Below, one piece after another: positions 52,683 to 62,227 of a DNA stretch of 64,000 nucleotides. Under the pieces are notes generated by a model that searched no databases, was not told where the DNA came from, and saw nothing but the letters and a program-made list of their open reading frames with translations. The stretch comes from Streptomyces sp. AM 4-1-1 (GTDB lineage Bacteria > Actinomycetota > Actinomycetes > Streptomycetales > Streptomycetaceae). The position numbers and the translations under genes were made by a program. The stretch spans positions 7,068,001 through 7,132,000 of the forward strand of contig NZ_CP119145.1 of assembly GCF_029167625.1 (NCBI RefSeq), in the 5' to 3' direction. Numbering within the stretch: the stretch's first letter is position 1; each line of letters opens with the position of its first letter.

Positions 52683-53100
52683 GCGGATACCTTACTCACC
52701 TATTGCGCGGGCGTAGCCGGACAACACTCGTCCTCACTCACTCCGTAATGCGGTAACTCCGTCGTGCTCGGGGTGCTCACAGCGACAGAGCGCTGGCCTA
52801 CCACCGGCACCTGAGACGTCGTGCCTGCCGATGTAACGCCAGATGACTCCGATGTGCCCCCATGGACGAGGTGATCTCGTAGACGCCGGGGGCACGGCGA
52901 ACGTCTTTGTTCCGTAAGCCGGGGCGGGGTGTGGTGCTGGAGGTCGGCGGTGAAGCGGGGTGTGCCCTTTGTCGCTCGGAGGTCGATAGCTCGCGCGCAT
53001 GGCGCCGCAAGAACTGAGCCACCTTCACCGAAACGCACTCGGACGCTGACAACGCAGGGATAGCATCCGCAGGTTCTGCACCTCGAGGGAAGGCGGAGGG
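52683..53100. other. 420-base intergenic region between parA and the KAP NTPase gene
   Basis: Divergent promoters for parA (leftward) and the NTPase gene (rightward) are expected here. Reading frames present have no coding bias and no family resemblance. A GGAAGGCGGAGGG ribosome-binding region precedes 53101. I found no palindrome like the four parS-like sites. Confidence 0.4.
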
Positions 53101-55932
53101 ATGCTGCGGCTGCGGGCCTGGCTGGAGCTATGGGCAGCGAGGGCCTTCGATTTCGTCGATGGTGAGGACAAAACGGGGATCTACCACCGGTGTGTGGAGT
53201 TCGCGGTTGATGGGCCTGCGACGGAGCGATTGCTCGGCAAGCGTGCGGGCGTAGACCGTGAGGCCGTTGTGGATCGGATGATGACGGCGCGGTACCGCCG
53301 CTACACCATCCTCCGCTGTCCCTCGCCCTTGCTCGACCGAGCGATCGAAGACCTGGCTGCGGCCCGGGATAAACACGAGCGAGCAGCACGAGCGACGCAG
53401 TGGAACTGGCGAGTGGTCTGCTCGCTGGTCGCCACCGTCTCGATGGTCCTGCTGATATTCAGTGGCCTGCTCGCTCTGCTCATCGCAGTTGTGGCGGCAG
53501 CTGTCTCGATGGTCGGGCTGTACATCTGGCGCGGGTATGCGCTGTGGTCCAACCTGAGGCAGTGCCTGATAGCAGCAGGGCTCAAAGGCGCCTGGCTCGT
53601 TCAGCGCATCGAGGTAGGACTGTGCGCTGCACGCTGGGGTGAAGAGCTGCTTGAGACAGGTACTGCTCCCGTGGTGGCCGACCTGGTCCGCCATATGCTG
53701 GGCGACGACCCCGACTCCCTCTTCATTCCGGACGACTACGAATGGGGCCTGCGCGCGCCTCGAGCGCCCGGCTTCGTCATCGAGAACGGGGCCCGGCGTC
53801 AACTCGAACGCAAGCTCACGCATCTTGAGGACGGCACCATCGCCGTCTGCGGACCGCGCGGTGCGGGCAAATCGACGCTGCTGGAGCAGTGCGTCAAGAA
53901 AGCCGGCTTTGGCGTGATCGTCCAGGCGCCGGCCACCTACGCTCCCCATGACTTCCTCCTGTCGCTGTCGGTCCAGCTGTGCGAAAAGTACATGCGGGCC
54001 CGGGGCTATGAGCCCACCGGTTTCGCGCGCCTGTCGCCCGCGCGCCGAGCACTGCGGCGAATATGGCTCCAGGTCAAACGGCTGAGCCGGTGGAGCTCCT
54101 TCGCGGTGCCCGCCACCGCCCTGGTGGTGCTGGGCCTGTCCGCCTCGATGCGGTCCTTCTACAAGCAGTACGCCACGTCCGCGTCGGACGCCGCGCACGC
54201 GTACACCGACGCGATTGGCCACGACGTCACGGCCATCTGGCAGGGCCACACCGTTGTCGCGAGCTTGGCCGTCACGATCGGCGGGATCGTCTGGTGGAAG
54301 TCACGGCATGAAGCCTGGCTGCCCCGCATGCTGGGTCGCCTGTGGATGCGCGGCGTCAGACCTATCGGTTTGCTCCTGGCCTGGGCATCCGCTGCCACTC
54401 TGCTGCTCGACGAACAGATACGCCAGCAGGCCCTAAACCTCCATATCGCCCAGCCCGAGGCTCTCTACCGCGCTGTCGGCTATGCAGGAGGGCTGCTGCT
54501 CGTGTGGTGGTTCTTGCGCTTCGTTCGTGATTCGGGAGTCGAGTTCCCTCTTGGAAGATGGCACATCTTCCTAGAGAGAATCTTCCGCCCGATCAGCGCC
54601 GCCGCAGGAATTTACTTGGTGTTCTTCCTCATCACGAACCCGCAGATACGGTCCTTACTGGCGGACCCAGAAAACCCGCTGCGACTGGCAGGGATTATCG
54701 CCGGAGTCCTGGTGTCGAAGTTGGGGGACTGGCAACCGCATGCGGAAGAACCCGAGTTGGTCACGCGATGCCGCAACCACCTCTACCGTCTTCAGACGAT
54801 CCAACAGGTGACCAACGGCGTGACCACGGGGGGCGCTGCCCAGATCCTGAGCCTGGGCACCAACCACTCCGCGTCTGTGTCCACAGTCCCCCCGAACTAC
54901 CCGGAGCTTGTTGAGGAATTCCGCGAACTGCTCAGGTCCATCGCCGTCGAGAGGACCGAAGCGGGCAGGACCGTCGTGATCGCCATCGACGAAGTAGACC
55001 GCTTGGGCGCGGACACCGATGCGCTCGCGTTCCTCCGGGAGATCAAAGCCATCCTGGGCGTTCCCCTGGTCCACTACTTGATCTCGGTCGCCGAGGACGT
55101 GGGAGCCGCCTTCGTCCGCAGGGGCCTTCCTCACAGGGACGCCACCGACAGTTCCCTGGACGACATCATCCATGTCCAGCCCAGCACCCTCAGCGACTCA
55201 CGCGCCATCCTGGCCAAGCGCTCACAGACACTGAAGGAACCACACATCCTGCTCGCCCACGCTCTGTCAGGCGGCATCCTGCGCGACCTGCTCCGCTATG
55301 GCCTGCAACTCCGCGAGACACAGGACAAGACCCAGTCCTACGAACTCACAGACATCTCGCGGCAACTCATTCTGGAAGAACTCGCGGAAACCTTCGCCGG
55401 CTTCCGGACCCTGCTGAGCAAACTGCAGTGGTCGCATGACACCAACGGCATCCTCGCCTCTTTCCGCACGCTCAGCAGCTACTTGCGCGACCCCTGTCCG
55501 TGCGTCGAAGCGGATGTGGTGCGCACGCTTGATCACTTCGCCTTTCACGCCTACGACGCCAGACCTCTTCTTGCGACCGTCGGCGACTCATCACATCGAC
55601 CACCCGACGAACCAGAGATCAGCAGCAGTGCACGCCAGCTCATCGACGAAGCATCCACGTACGCCTACTTCTCACTCACCCTGCTCGACATCTTCAGCAC
55701 CGACGGACTTGAGCGCCGTAAGCAACTGGCAGCCGAGCACGGCCAGGACGGCGATCCTGAACGGCTTGCCGACGCACGGCAAGAACTCGGGATATCGCCT
55801 TACAGCGCCCGGCCTCTGATCGACAGCATTCGCAAGGCTTGGGCACTGTCTCTTGGACCGGCCCCCGGTACTCGTCTCCCGGCATCGACCGTGAGGTGTC
55901 TCCGCCACAGAAGCTGCCCGAACATCCCATGA
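53101..55932 (+). CDS. KAP-family P-loop NTPase with membrane segments (943 aa)
   Basis: Walker A is at about residues 250-258 (IAVCGPRGAGKSTLLEQC) and Walker B at about 622-632 (TVVIAIDEVDRLGADTDALA). In KAP NTPases the long insertion between them carries transmembrane helices. Here I count about six hydrophobic segments: one pair near 105-145 (SMVLLIFSGLLALLIAVVAA) before Walker A, and others near 335-355, 380-400, 420-440, 455-475 and 500-525. The C-terminal 250 residues are helical and soluble. KAP proteins are membrane-associated, often plasmid-borne, and some act in phage defence. Adjacent parAB suggests only plasmid linkage. Confidence 0.8.
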   Translation: MLRLRAWLELWAARAFDFVDGEDKTGIYHRCVEFAVDGPATERLLGKRAGVDREAVVDRMMTARYRRYTILRCPSPLLDRAIEDLAAARDKHERAARATQWNWRVVCSLVATVSMVLLIFSGLLALLIAVVAAAVSMVGLYIWRGYALWSNLRQCLIAAGLKGAWLVQRIEVGLCAARWGEELLETGTAPVVADLVRHMLGDDPDSLFIPDDYEWGLRAPRAPGFVIENGARRQLERKLTHLEDGTIAVCGPRGAGKSTLLEQCVKKAGFGVIVQAPATYAPHDFLLSLSVQLCEKYMRARGYEPTGFARLSPARRALRRIWLQVKRLSRWSSFAVPATALVVLGLSASMRSFYKQYATSASDAAHAYTDAIGHDVTAIWQGHTVVASLAVTIGGIVWWKSRHEAWLPRMLGRLWMRGVRPIGLLLAWASAATLLLDEQIRQQALNLHIAQPEALYRAVGYAGGLLLVWWFLRFVRDSGVEFPLGRWHIFLERIFRPISAAAGIYLVFFLITNPQIRSLLADPENPLRLAGIIAGVLVSKLGDWQPHAEEPELVTRCRNHLYRLQTIQQVTNGVTTGGAAQILSLGTNHSASVSTVPPNYPELVEEFRELLRSIAVERTEAGRTVVIAIDEVDRLGADTDALAFLREIKAILGVPLVHYLISVAEDVGAAFVRRGLPHRDATDSSLDDIIHVQPSTLSDSRAILAKRSQTLKEPHILLAHALSGGILRDLLRYGLQLRETQDKTQSYELTDISRQLILEELAETFAGFRTLLSKLQWSHDTNGILASFRTLSSYLRDPCPCVEADVVRTLDHFAFHAYDARPLLATVGDSSHRPPDEPEISSSARQLIDEASTYAYFSLTLLDIFSTDGLERRKQLAAEHGQDGDPERLADARQELGISPYSARPLIDSIRKAWALSLGPAPGTRLPASTVRCLRHRSCPNIP

Positions 55933-56102
55933 GGATCGACCGCCGGAGCGCAGCATTTACATGGCCCTAGTGGTGTCCGCCGGGCGGGCACGGCGTCGCC
56001 ACGAGCGCCCGCTGTGCGGGAGCGGTGGTGAAGTTCCGGTGAAGTCTTCCGCCTCACGGGATCGTGCCTTTTCGCAGGTCAGAGCCGGTGTCTGCTGTGA
56101 CG

Positions 56103-56942
56103 ATGCTGAGTGTCGCGAAGATCCAGAGGCGTAACGCGTGGCGGTACTACATACGCGGAGTGGCGTTCGGGGACGGCCGCCGTCCGGCCGGACAGTCGTT
56201 GAAGGACGCCCAGGAGCTGGCCGGGCTCCCACCGGGACGGTGGCTGGGGCGTGGTCTGCGTGCGCTGGGACTCACCGAGGGCGCGGAGGTGTCCGAGCGT
56301 CAGCTGGAGCTGCTGTTCGGCGAGGGCCGGCACCCGGACGCCGACCGCATCGAGCGCGGCCTCCTGGACGACGGCGTCGACGCGACGACGGCCCGTCGGC
56401 CTACCGTGTTGGGGCAGCCGATCGAGGAGATCGAGGCCCGCAAGCAGACTCCGCTGCTCGGCATGGACTTCACGTTCCGGCCGCAGGCGTCGCTGGTCGT
56501 GCTGTGGGCGCTGGGCGATGCCACCGTTCGCCGGGTCATCGAGCGGGCCCACGAGCGGGCCGTCGCCACGGCGTTGCGCTGGCTGGAGGATGAGGTTGTC
56601 GAGACCCGGTGGGCGTCAGACCGCGGCCGCGCGAAGACGCCGGCGCTCGTGGTCGCCGCCTTCCGTCACTTCGACAACCGCGACGGGCTGCTGCTCCTGC
56701 ACGAGCACTGCCTGATCCTCAACCGCGTCCAGCGCCTGGGCGCCGACGGCGTTCCGGTCTGGGGTGCTCTGGACACCTACCGCCTCTACCAGAACGTGGT
56801 GGCCGCCGGGACGCTGTACACCTTGGCGATGACGACCGAGGTGTGCGAGGCGCTCGGGGGCGTGTTGGGGCGGAGTGCAGGCCCGTATTGCCAGGTGGCG
56901 CGTCCTGCGGGTCCAGCGCCCATGGACCACGCGAGTTCGTAG
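56103..56942 (+). pseudogene. MobF (TraA/TrwC-type) relaxase, N-terminal fragment
   Basis: The 280 residues from ATG 56103 match the start of actinobacterial MobF relaxases: MLSVAKIQRRNAWRYYIRGV, LPPGRWLGRGLRALGLTEG, then PLLGMDFTFRPQASLVVLWA and the metal-site region LVVAAFRHFDNRDGLLLLHE HCLILN (HxEHC). Relaxases of this class run over 1000 residues with a helicase domain. Here family sequence stops near 56850 (after TTEVCEAL), and the frame ends at 56942. The gene was cut where the recombinase module begins. Confidence 0.7.
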
Positions 56943-57084
56943 ATGCCGGATGCGCGCTGGACGCGCTTGACTGGTGGAGTACGTACGGGTTCGTTCGTGG
57001 CCGTCTGGCGTGTCGACGTCGCATTTCAGCTGGTAGATCGGCGTGCTGGGCCCGTTCACTCGATGGTGTGAGATCTCCGCAATA

Positions 57085-57103
57085 ACTCGCAGATTCTGCG
57101 AGT
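57085..57103. promoter_or_regulatory. 19-bp palindrome upstream of the recombinase gene
   Basis: ACTCGCAGATTCTGCGAGT is a perfect palindrome about a central T, located 80 bases before the recombinase ATG. Half-sites reappear nearby (CCGCAATAA before it, CCGTAATCTGCGG after it). It may be an operator for the HTH protein of this module or a recombination core. Confidence 0.55.
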
Positions 57104-57182
57104 GATCGCCGTAATCTGCGGCTTTGTGTCGGATCTCGAAAGTCGCACCCTGTCGCTCGTACGCACCGTGCCGGAGCCAGGC

Positions 57183-58316
57183 ATGCCGGTGGACCCGGCC
57201 TCGGTGTCGGTCGAGGCCGGGCTCGCTGACGTTGTGACGCTTCAGCGGCGCCGGCAGGCAAGGATCTCGGCGCACGACGAGGAGAGCTTCTTCCTGGACA
57301 CGCTGTCGGAGTATCAGTGGGCCCGGGACGCGGCGGGGCTGGCGCAGGAGACGCTGGATGGGCTGATCAAGCCGGTGATTGAGGTCTGTGAGTTCTACGG
57401 CACGGTGCCGTGGCAACTCTCTTCCCGCGAGGTCGACCGGTACTTCGCCGGGCCGGGGAAGCGGGCCCAGTCGACGATGCGGTACAAGATCGGCAAGATC
57501 GACCGGTACTTCGCGTTCCTGGAGCAGCGGTACGCGGGCGAGATTATGAGCCGCTTCGGGGCTGTGGTCGAGTCGCCGATCGATCCGTTCAACAGGCCCC
57601 GGCACCGAGGCGACTTCGGGCTGAGAATCCCGCCGTCGCAGGCGGCGATGAAGATGTTCTTCGGCCGCTGGCGCGAGGACCTGCCCCGGGCGCGGAAGTA
57701 CCTGGTCGCCTGCCGCGACTACGTGATGACGAAGATCGCCTACTTGTCGGGCGTCCGTGCGGCGGAGTTGTGCGGCGTCTGCATGGGGGACGTGCACTGG
57801 GAGCACGGTCAGTGGGGCCGGTTCGTCGTCCTGGGCAAGGGCGCGAGCGGTTCGGGACCGCGGCCGCGCGAGGCGTACCTGTTCCAGGAGGGCCGGGCTC
57901 TGCTGTGGTGGTACATCGAGCAGATCCGGGGCGAGTTCGGTGATGATGCCGAGCACCCGCGGGCGCCGCTGTGGCCGTCGGAGCGCAAGCCGACGGCGAT
58001 CGCGGCGCTGAACCTTCCGATCGCGCCGGCGATCGTGCCCTCGACGTTCCGTCGCGCCCTGCACAGCGCGGCGGCGAGCTACCTGAGCGGGCCGGTCACC
58101 GACCTTTTCCCGCACCTTCTCCGGCACGCGTGCGCGACCCACAACTACGAGCGCGGGATGACGTTGTGGGAGGTACAGAAGGTCCTCGGACACGCCTGGG
58201 CAACCACGACTCTTCGGTACATGGCGACCGCGCAGGCCGATCCTGAGCACGCGAACGTGGAGGCCAGCTCCCGGGCGGCCCGACGACTGGTGATGGACAA
58301 GGGGAACCTGAGGTGA
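57183..58316 (+). CDS. Tyrosine recombinase (first gene of a three-gene module)
   Basis: The ATG at 57183 has GGAG 8 bases upstream; a GTG at 57102 would add 27 residues. The 377-residue protein has an N-terminal SAM-like region (LDTLSEYQWARDAAGLAQET, STMRYKIGKIDRYFAFLEQR) and a full catalytic set: YLSGVRAAELCGVCMGDVHW (Arg I), VVLGKGASGSGPRPREAYLF (Lys), DLFPHLLRHACATHNYERG (H-x-x-R box), VQKVLGHAWATTTLRYMATA (His/Trp and Tyr nucleophile). It is likely active. Its TGA overlaps the HTH start (58313), so the module is translationally coupled. Confidence 0.85.
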   Translation: MPVDPASVSVEAGLADVVTLQRRRQARISAHDEESFFLDTLSEYQWARDAAGLAQETLDGLIKPVIEVCEFYGTVPWQLSSREVDRYFAGPGKRAQSTMRYKIGKIDRYFAFLEQRYAGEIMSRFGAVVESPIDPFNRPRHRGDFGLRIPPSQAAMKMFFGRWREDLPRARKYLVACRDYVMTKIAYLSGVRAAELCGVCMGDVHWEHGQWGRFVVLGKGASGSGPRPREAYLFQEGRALLWWYIEQIRGEFGDDAEHPRAPLWPSERKPTAIAALNLPIAPAIVPSTFRRALHSAAASYLSGPVTDLFPHLLRHACATHNYERGMTLWEVQKVLGHAWATTTLRYMATAQADPEHANVEASSRAARRLVMDKGNLR

Positions 58317-58657
58317 AGTGGAATCTGCGGATGGTGGCCGCGCAGCGCGATCTGTGGCGGCCGCCCGAGGTACTAGCTGCGTTCCGGCAGGTCGGGTTCA
58401 ACCCGTCGCTGAGCAAGGTCGCCGCGCTGTGGGGCGGCACTCCGGTCACGGTGCGACTGGAGGACCTGGACCTGATGTGCGCCGCGCTGGGCTGCACCGT
58501 CGCGGATCTGCTGCAGGCCGAGCCCCTCGCCGGAACCCAGGCGCTGCCGGAGGAAGGGGAACGGACGGCCGACGGCGCGGAATTGCCGTCGGGGCCGGTG
58601 CGGCCGGTGCCGGGAAGCCGCCGGGGGAGTGGGCCGCGCCCGCTCCCGCCGAGCTGA
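58313..58657 (+). CDS. Small HTH protein of the recombinase module (114 aa)
   Basis: GTG 58313 overlaps the recombinase stop. The first 75 residues form an XRE/Cro-type helix-turn-helix (WRPPEVLAAFRQVGFNPSLS, KVAALWGGTPVTVRLEDLDL, MCAALGCTVADLLQAEPL). The rest is a Pro/Gly/Arg-rich tail. It could control module expression by binding the palindrome upstream, or act as an accessory factor like TnpC of Tn554-type elements. Confidence 0.75.
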   Translation: MKWNLRMVAAQRDLWRPPEVLAAFRQVGFNPSLSKVAALWGGTPVTVRLEDLDLMCAALGCTVADLLQAEPLAGTQALPEEGERTADGAELPSGPVRPVPGSRRGSGPRPLPPS

Positions 58658-58663
58658 GCGCCG

Positions 58664-60987
58664 GTGGCCGCGGACCGGGCAACGGCCCGGAGCTGCGCGG
58701 ACTGTCTGGGCTGGGTCGTCCTCAACCAGCGGGGGCCTGCGCCGGGTGCAGGCGCTGGCGACAGCACTACCGCGAGCGGGGAACGTGTCCGCGGTGCCGG
58801 CACGAGCGGCTGCTGAACTCCGACGGTCTGTGCCGCTCATGCCTGCAGGCGATCCGGCTGCTGGACGACGCCGAGTGGGCCCTGGGCATCGAGGGGGCAC
58901 CGCCGCGTAACCTCCAGCTGACAGTCGGCGTCTATCACGACCGCGCGGACTCAGCCCGCCAGCTGAGCCGGGCCGGCGGCACCGGTCCGCGGACCAGCGA
59001 GGTGTGGAACCTCAGACTCCGGCAGCAGCGCGCGGGCACCGAGCAGCGGCCCGCGGTGCTGGAGCCGGGCGCGTGGGGGCAGATCCCGCTGTTCACGATC
59101 CCCAGGACTCTGACCGCGGACACGGCCCGGGCGGTTGCGGGCCGTCCGGTGCCCGGGTGGGAGAAAGCCCAGGCAGTGCTGGAGGAGATCGCCGCCGAAC
59201 AAGGGCTGAGCCGCGGGAACCGCTACCGCAAGGCCGCGCTGCTGCGACTCGCGCTGGCGATCCGCGCGGCCGAAGGCACCTGGCTGCTGCCCGAGGTACT
59301 CCTGCGGGACCTGCCCGCCGGCCGCAACACCATCCGCCTCGTTCTCCAGCGGGCCGGGCTGCTGGCCTCCGAGCCGGAACCCCTGCGACTGTTCCCAGCA
59401 GTCCGCCGCCCACCCCGGACCGTGGCCGGCCGGGTGCCCTGGTGCCGGACGCCGCATTCGTGTGCGGACTGCCAGGCGTGGATGCCCTCTGGCCAGTACG
59501 GTTCCCGCTGCACTCCCTGTCAGCACTGGCACGCCAAGCTGGCGCGGAGCACCTGCACACGCTGCCACCGGCGGGAACTCCCGCTGCGGAAGGGCCGCTG
59601 CCGCGGCTGCCGCCCGTACCGTCTCCTCGACGACGCCCAGCCCGCCACCACCCGGTACACACAGCTGATGGTCGACGTGCCCGTCGGAGGATCCGGACCG
59701 CCCCCGCCGATCCCGGTCGACGAACCGTTCCAACCGGGGCTGCTACCCGCGCCGGTGCACACCGCTGCCGGGCAGGAGCAGCTGTTTGCCATCCGGCGCG
59801 ACTGGACGCGGCTGCTGTCGGGCCTCCAGGGCCGGAACACGGCCGACCTGGGGCTGACCGGGACGACTGCACGGCTGGTCGAGGACTTCAGCCGGGTTCT
59901 GCACGAGCGGCAGTCACCCGGCCGCGACAGCAACATCCGCACCCTGAGCATCCTCGTCTATTGGTGCGGCGCCGAAGGGGCCATCTCCGAACGGGACATC
60001 CACGAGCTTGCCCGGACCGGACCGGGCCTCAGAGCCAAGACCGTCTGCCAGTTCCTGCGCGACCGGGGCCTTCTTCTGGAGGACCCCGACCTCCACCGCG
60101 ATGTCGATCTGGCGTGGATCGAAGACACCATCGCCGCGATGCCGGAGGCCCTCGCTGGCGAGGTAGGGCAGTGGGTGAAGGTGCTGCGAAGCCGGGGCCG
60201 CCATGAAGGGGAGACCCGCGGCTACGACGCGATCCGCCCGTACCTCGCCTCTGTCCAGCCGGTGCTCACCGATTGGGCGGAGGCAGGCCTGCTCTCGCTT
60301 CGAGAGATCACCCGGCGCCACGTCGACGCGGCCGTGGACGGCCATGCCGGACGTGCCCGCCGGCAGCTCGCCCTCGCCCTGCGCAGCCTGTTCAGGACGC
60401 TGAAGCGCGAACGGGTGGTTTTCCGCGACCCTGCCCAGCACCTTCGCGTCGGGAACCCGACAGGGATCCCGAAGCCGGTCCGCAGCGACCTGCTGGCCAA
60501 CGCGTTGCAGCAGACGAAGACCCCGCTCGGGCGCATGGTCCTTGTCCTGGCCGCTGTTCACGCCGTGCCCGTCCATGAACTCCGCACGATTCTGACGTGC
60601 GACCTGGACCTTGCACGCGGCACCCTCGTCATCCGGCGCGGCCTTCGACGGCACACCCTTTACCTGGAGGAACTCACCCACCGGATCACCGCCGACTGGC
60701 TGGACTACCGCCACGGTCGCTGGCCCGCCTCGACCAACCCTCGCCTGCTCGTCAGCCAGAGATCGGCACTCGACCCCGACCATCCCGCAGTCAGCAAGAC
60801 CCTGCTCCGCGACGACCTGCCCCAAGGGCTCACCCTGGTCGGCCTGCGCCAGGACCGCATCCTCAACGAAGCCGCCGAAGCCGCCGACCCTCTCCGGCTG
60901 ATGAGGCTCTTCGGGATCACGGAGAAGACCGCCATGCACTACGTCACCGTCGCCCACCCGGAGCGCACGGCCAAGCTGCCGAGGTGA
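58664..60987 (+). CDS. Large zinc-finger protein with degenerate recombinase-like C-terminus, one frameshift
   Basis: GTG 58664 opens VAADRATARSCADCLGWVVL. At the GGGGG run 58731-58735 one extra G would join it to ACAGCRRWRQHYRERGTCPR, giving an array of C-x-x-C fingers (CADC, CAGC, CPRC, CRSC). The full protein would be about 774 residues. A second finger cluster lies near residues 265-320 (CADCQAWMPSGQYGSRCTPC, STCTRCHRRELPLRKGRCRG). The C-terminal 300 residues are helical like a tyrosine recombinase (RHVDAAVDGHAGRARRQLAL, PVHELRTILTCDLDLARG, GLRQDRILNEAAEAADPLRL, KTAMHYVTVAHPERT), with a terminal Tyr but no clear H-x-x-R. It is probably a DNA-binding partner of the active recombinase. Confidence 0.65.
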
Positions 60988-61258
60988 AGCGGGCCGTCAG
61001 CCTTCCAGGGGATCTGCATGCCAGGGGGCGTCGGCTCGGGTGGGGCGGGCACCGGCGGCGATCCGCAGTACGTACACCGGCCGTTAGTCGTAGGGCCTTA
61101 TCTGCATCTGTTAAGTGCAACGGCTGGCCACAAACCCATAGCTTGTGCAGGCACATCAGGCACGTTCCTCGCCGCCGAGGCGAGAGGATCGGCACGATAG
61201 GGGCACGGACGAGGCACTCGAGCGGAGCGAGGACGAGGGACCTCCTCAGCGACGACTA

Positions 61259-62077
61259 ATGGCGATCTCTGAAAACGGCCGTGTTGTCGGCGCAGCCTTC
61301 TACAGTTCCGTCATGTCCAAATATCAACGGCTCCAAATGAATCGAAAGTACATGCTGGTCGAGTTCCCGGCCGGCACCCACCTCGACCACTCCCGTGCCT
61401 CCTCCGGCGGTATGCGGGGTACCGCCCGCGATGACCGGGACAACTCGCTCGTTGCCCAGGCCGAACTCTTCGACGCCGACGACCGGTACGACGAGGGCTA
61501 CGGGGACGGCCTAAGGAACCTCCTCGTCAACTGCGCCACCGACATTGCAGTTGAGGTCGCTCAAACCGTGACGGTCGCCGCCGTGGAGGTTGCCACCCCG
61601 TACCTCAAGGAGGGGGCACGCCGATTCAAGGAGAAGCTGCGACGCAGGCCCAAGGACGCCCCGGCCGCTGAGGTGGTACAGGAGACTGCCCCCGAGGGGC
61701 CGACTGCGTCTGGTCTCCGACCGGTGACTGCTGCCGCCAACGGCCGCGACCAAGTGGACCTCGTCCTGCGTGCCGACCAGGGTGACGCCAATATGCAGGC
61801 TGCGTTGGAGCGAATCAACACGCGCGCGGCCGAGACATATGGCATCGCCGCGCACTACTCCGCCAGCCTGCCCGCGGCAGACGTGGTCGGCGAGGCCATG
61901 CGCCAGGCGCTGGCAGCAGCCGCGCCCGGCTACGTCGCCGCCGCCCTTGAACGCCTCGCCTTCGACGACGAGCTCGGCCTGACCCCCGCGCAGCAGAAGC
62001 GTCTGCGGGGTTGTGCTGCGGAGCTCGACCCCGGTGTGGTCGAAGACCTCACCGGCGCCAATGCCCCGCTCGCGTAG
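61259..62077 (+). CDS. Hypothetical protein (272 aa)
   Basis: ATG 61259 is my choice; ATG 61313 is an alternative, and upstream in-frame codons look non-coding. The sequence has a short globular start (KYMLVEFPAGTHLDHSRASS), an amphipathic segment VNCATDIAVEVAQTVTVAAVEVATPYL, a basic EKLRRRPK stretch, and a helical acidic C-terminal half (AADVVGEAMRQALAAAAPGY, FDDELGLTPAQQKRLRGCAA). No domain is recognised. It precedes the AlbA_2-type gene by 150 bases in the same direction. Confidence 0.6.
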   Translation: MAISENGRVVGAAFYSSVMSKYQRLQMNRKYMLVEFPAGTHLDHSRASSGGMRGTARDDRDNSLVAQAELFDADDRYDEGYGDGLRNLLVNCATDIAVEVAQTVTVAAVEVATPYLKEGARRFKEKLRRRPKDAPAAEVVQETAPEGPTASGLRPVTAAANGRDQVDLVLRADQGDANMQAALERINTRAAETYGIAAHYSASLPAADVVGEAMRQALAAAAPGYVAAALERLAFDDELGLTPAQQKRLRGCAAELDPGVVEDLTGANAPLA

Positions 62078-62227
62078 CCCGGACGCTCCGGGGGCGAGAG
62101 CGGCCGCTGCGCATTCGGCCCCCGGTCGGGCGGATCCCGGCCGGCGGCGCTGCCGTCCTGGAGCTACTGGTCCCTTCGTGGCAGCTTCAGGAGGACAGGG
62201 CACAGAGGGCTTCCCTAAGCTTGCGCC

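Noticed and set aside
52734..53052. Small minus-strand frames between parA and the KAP gene
   Set aside because: Codon use and composition are non-coding, and they occupy the region needed for divergent promoters.
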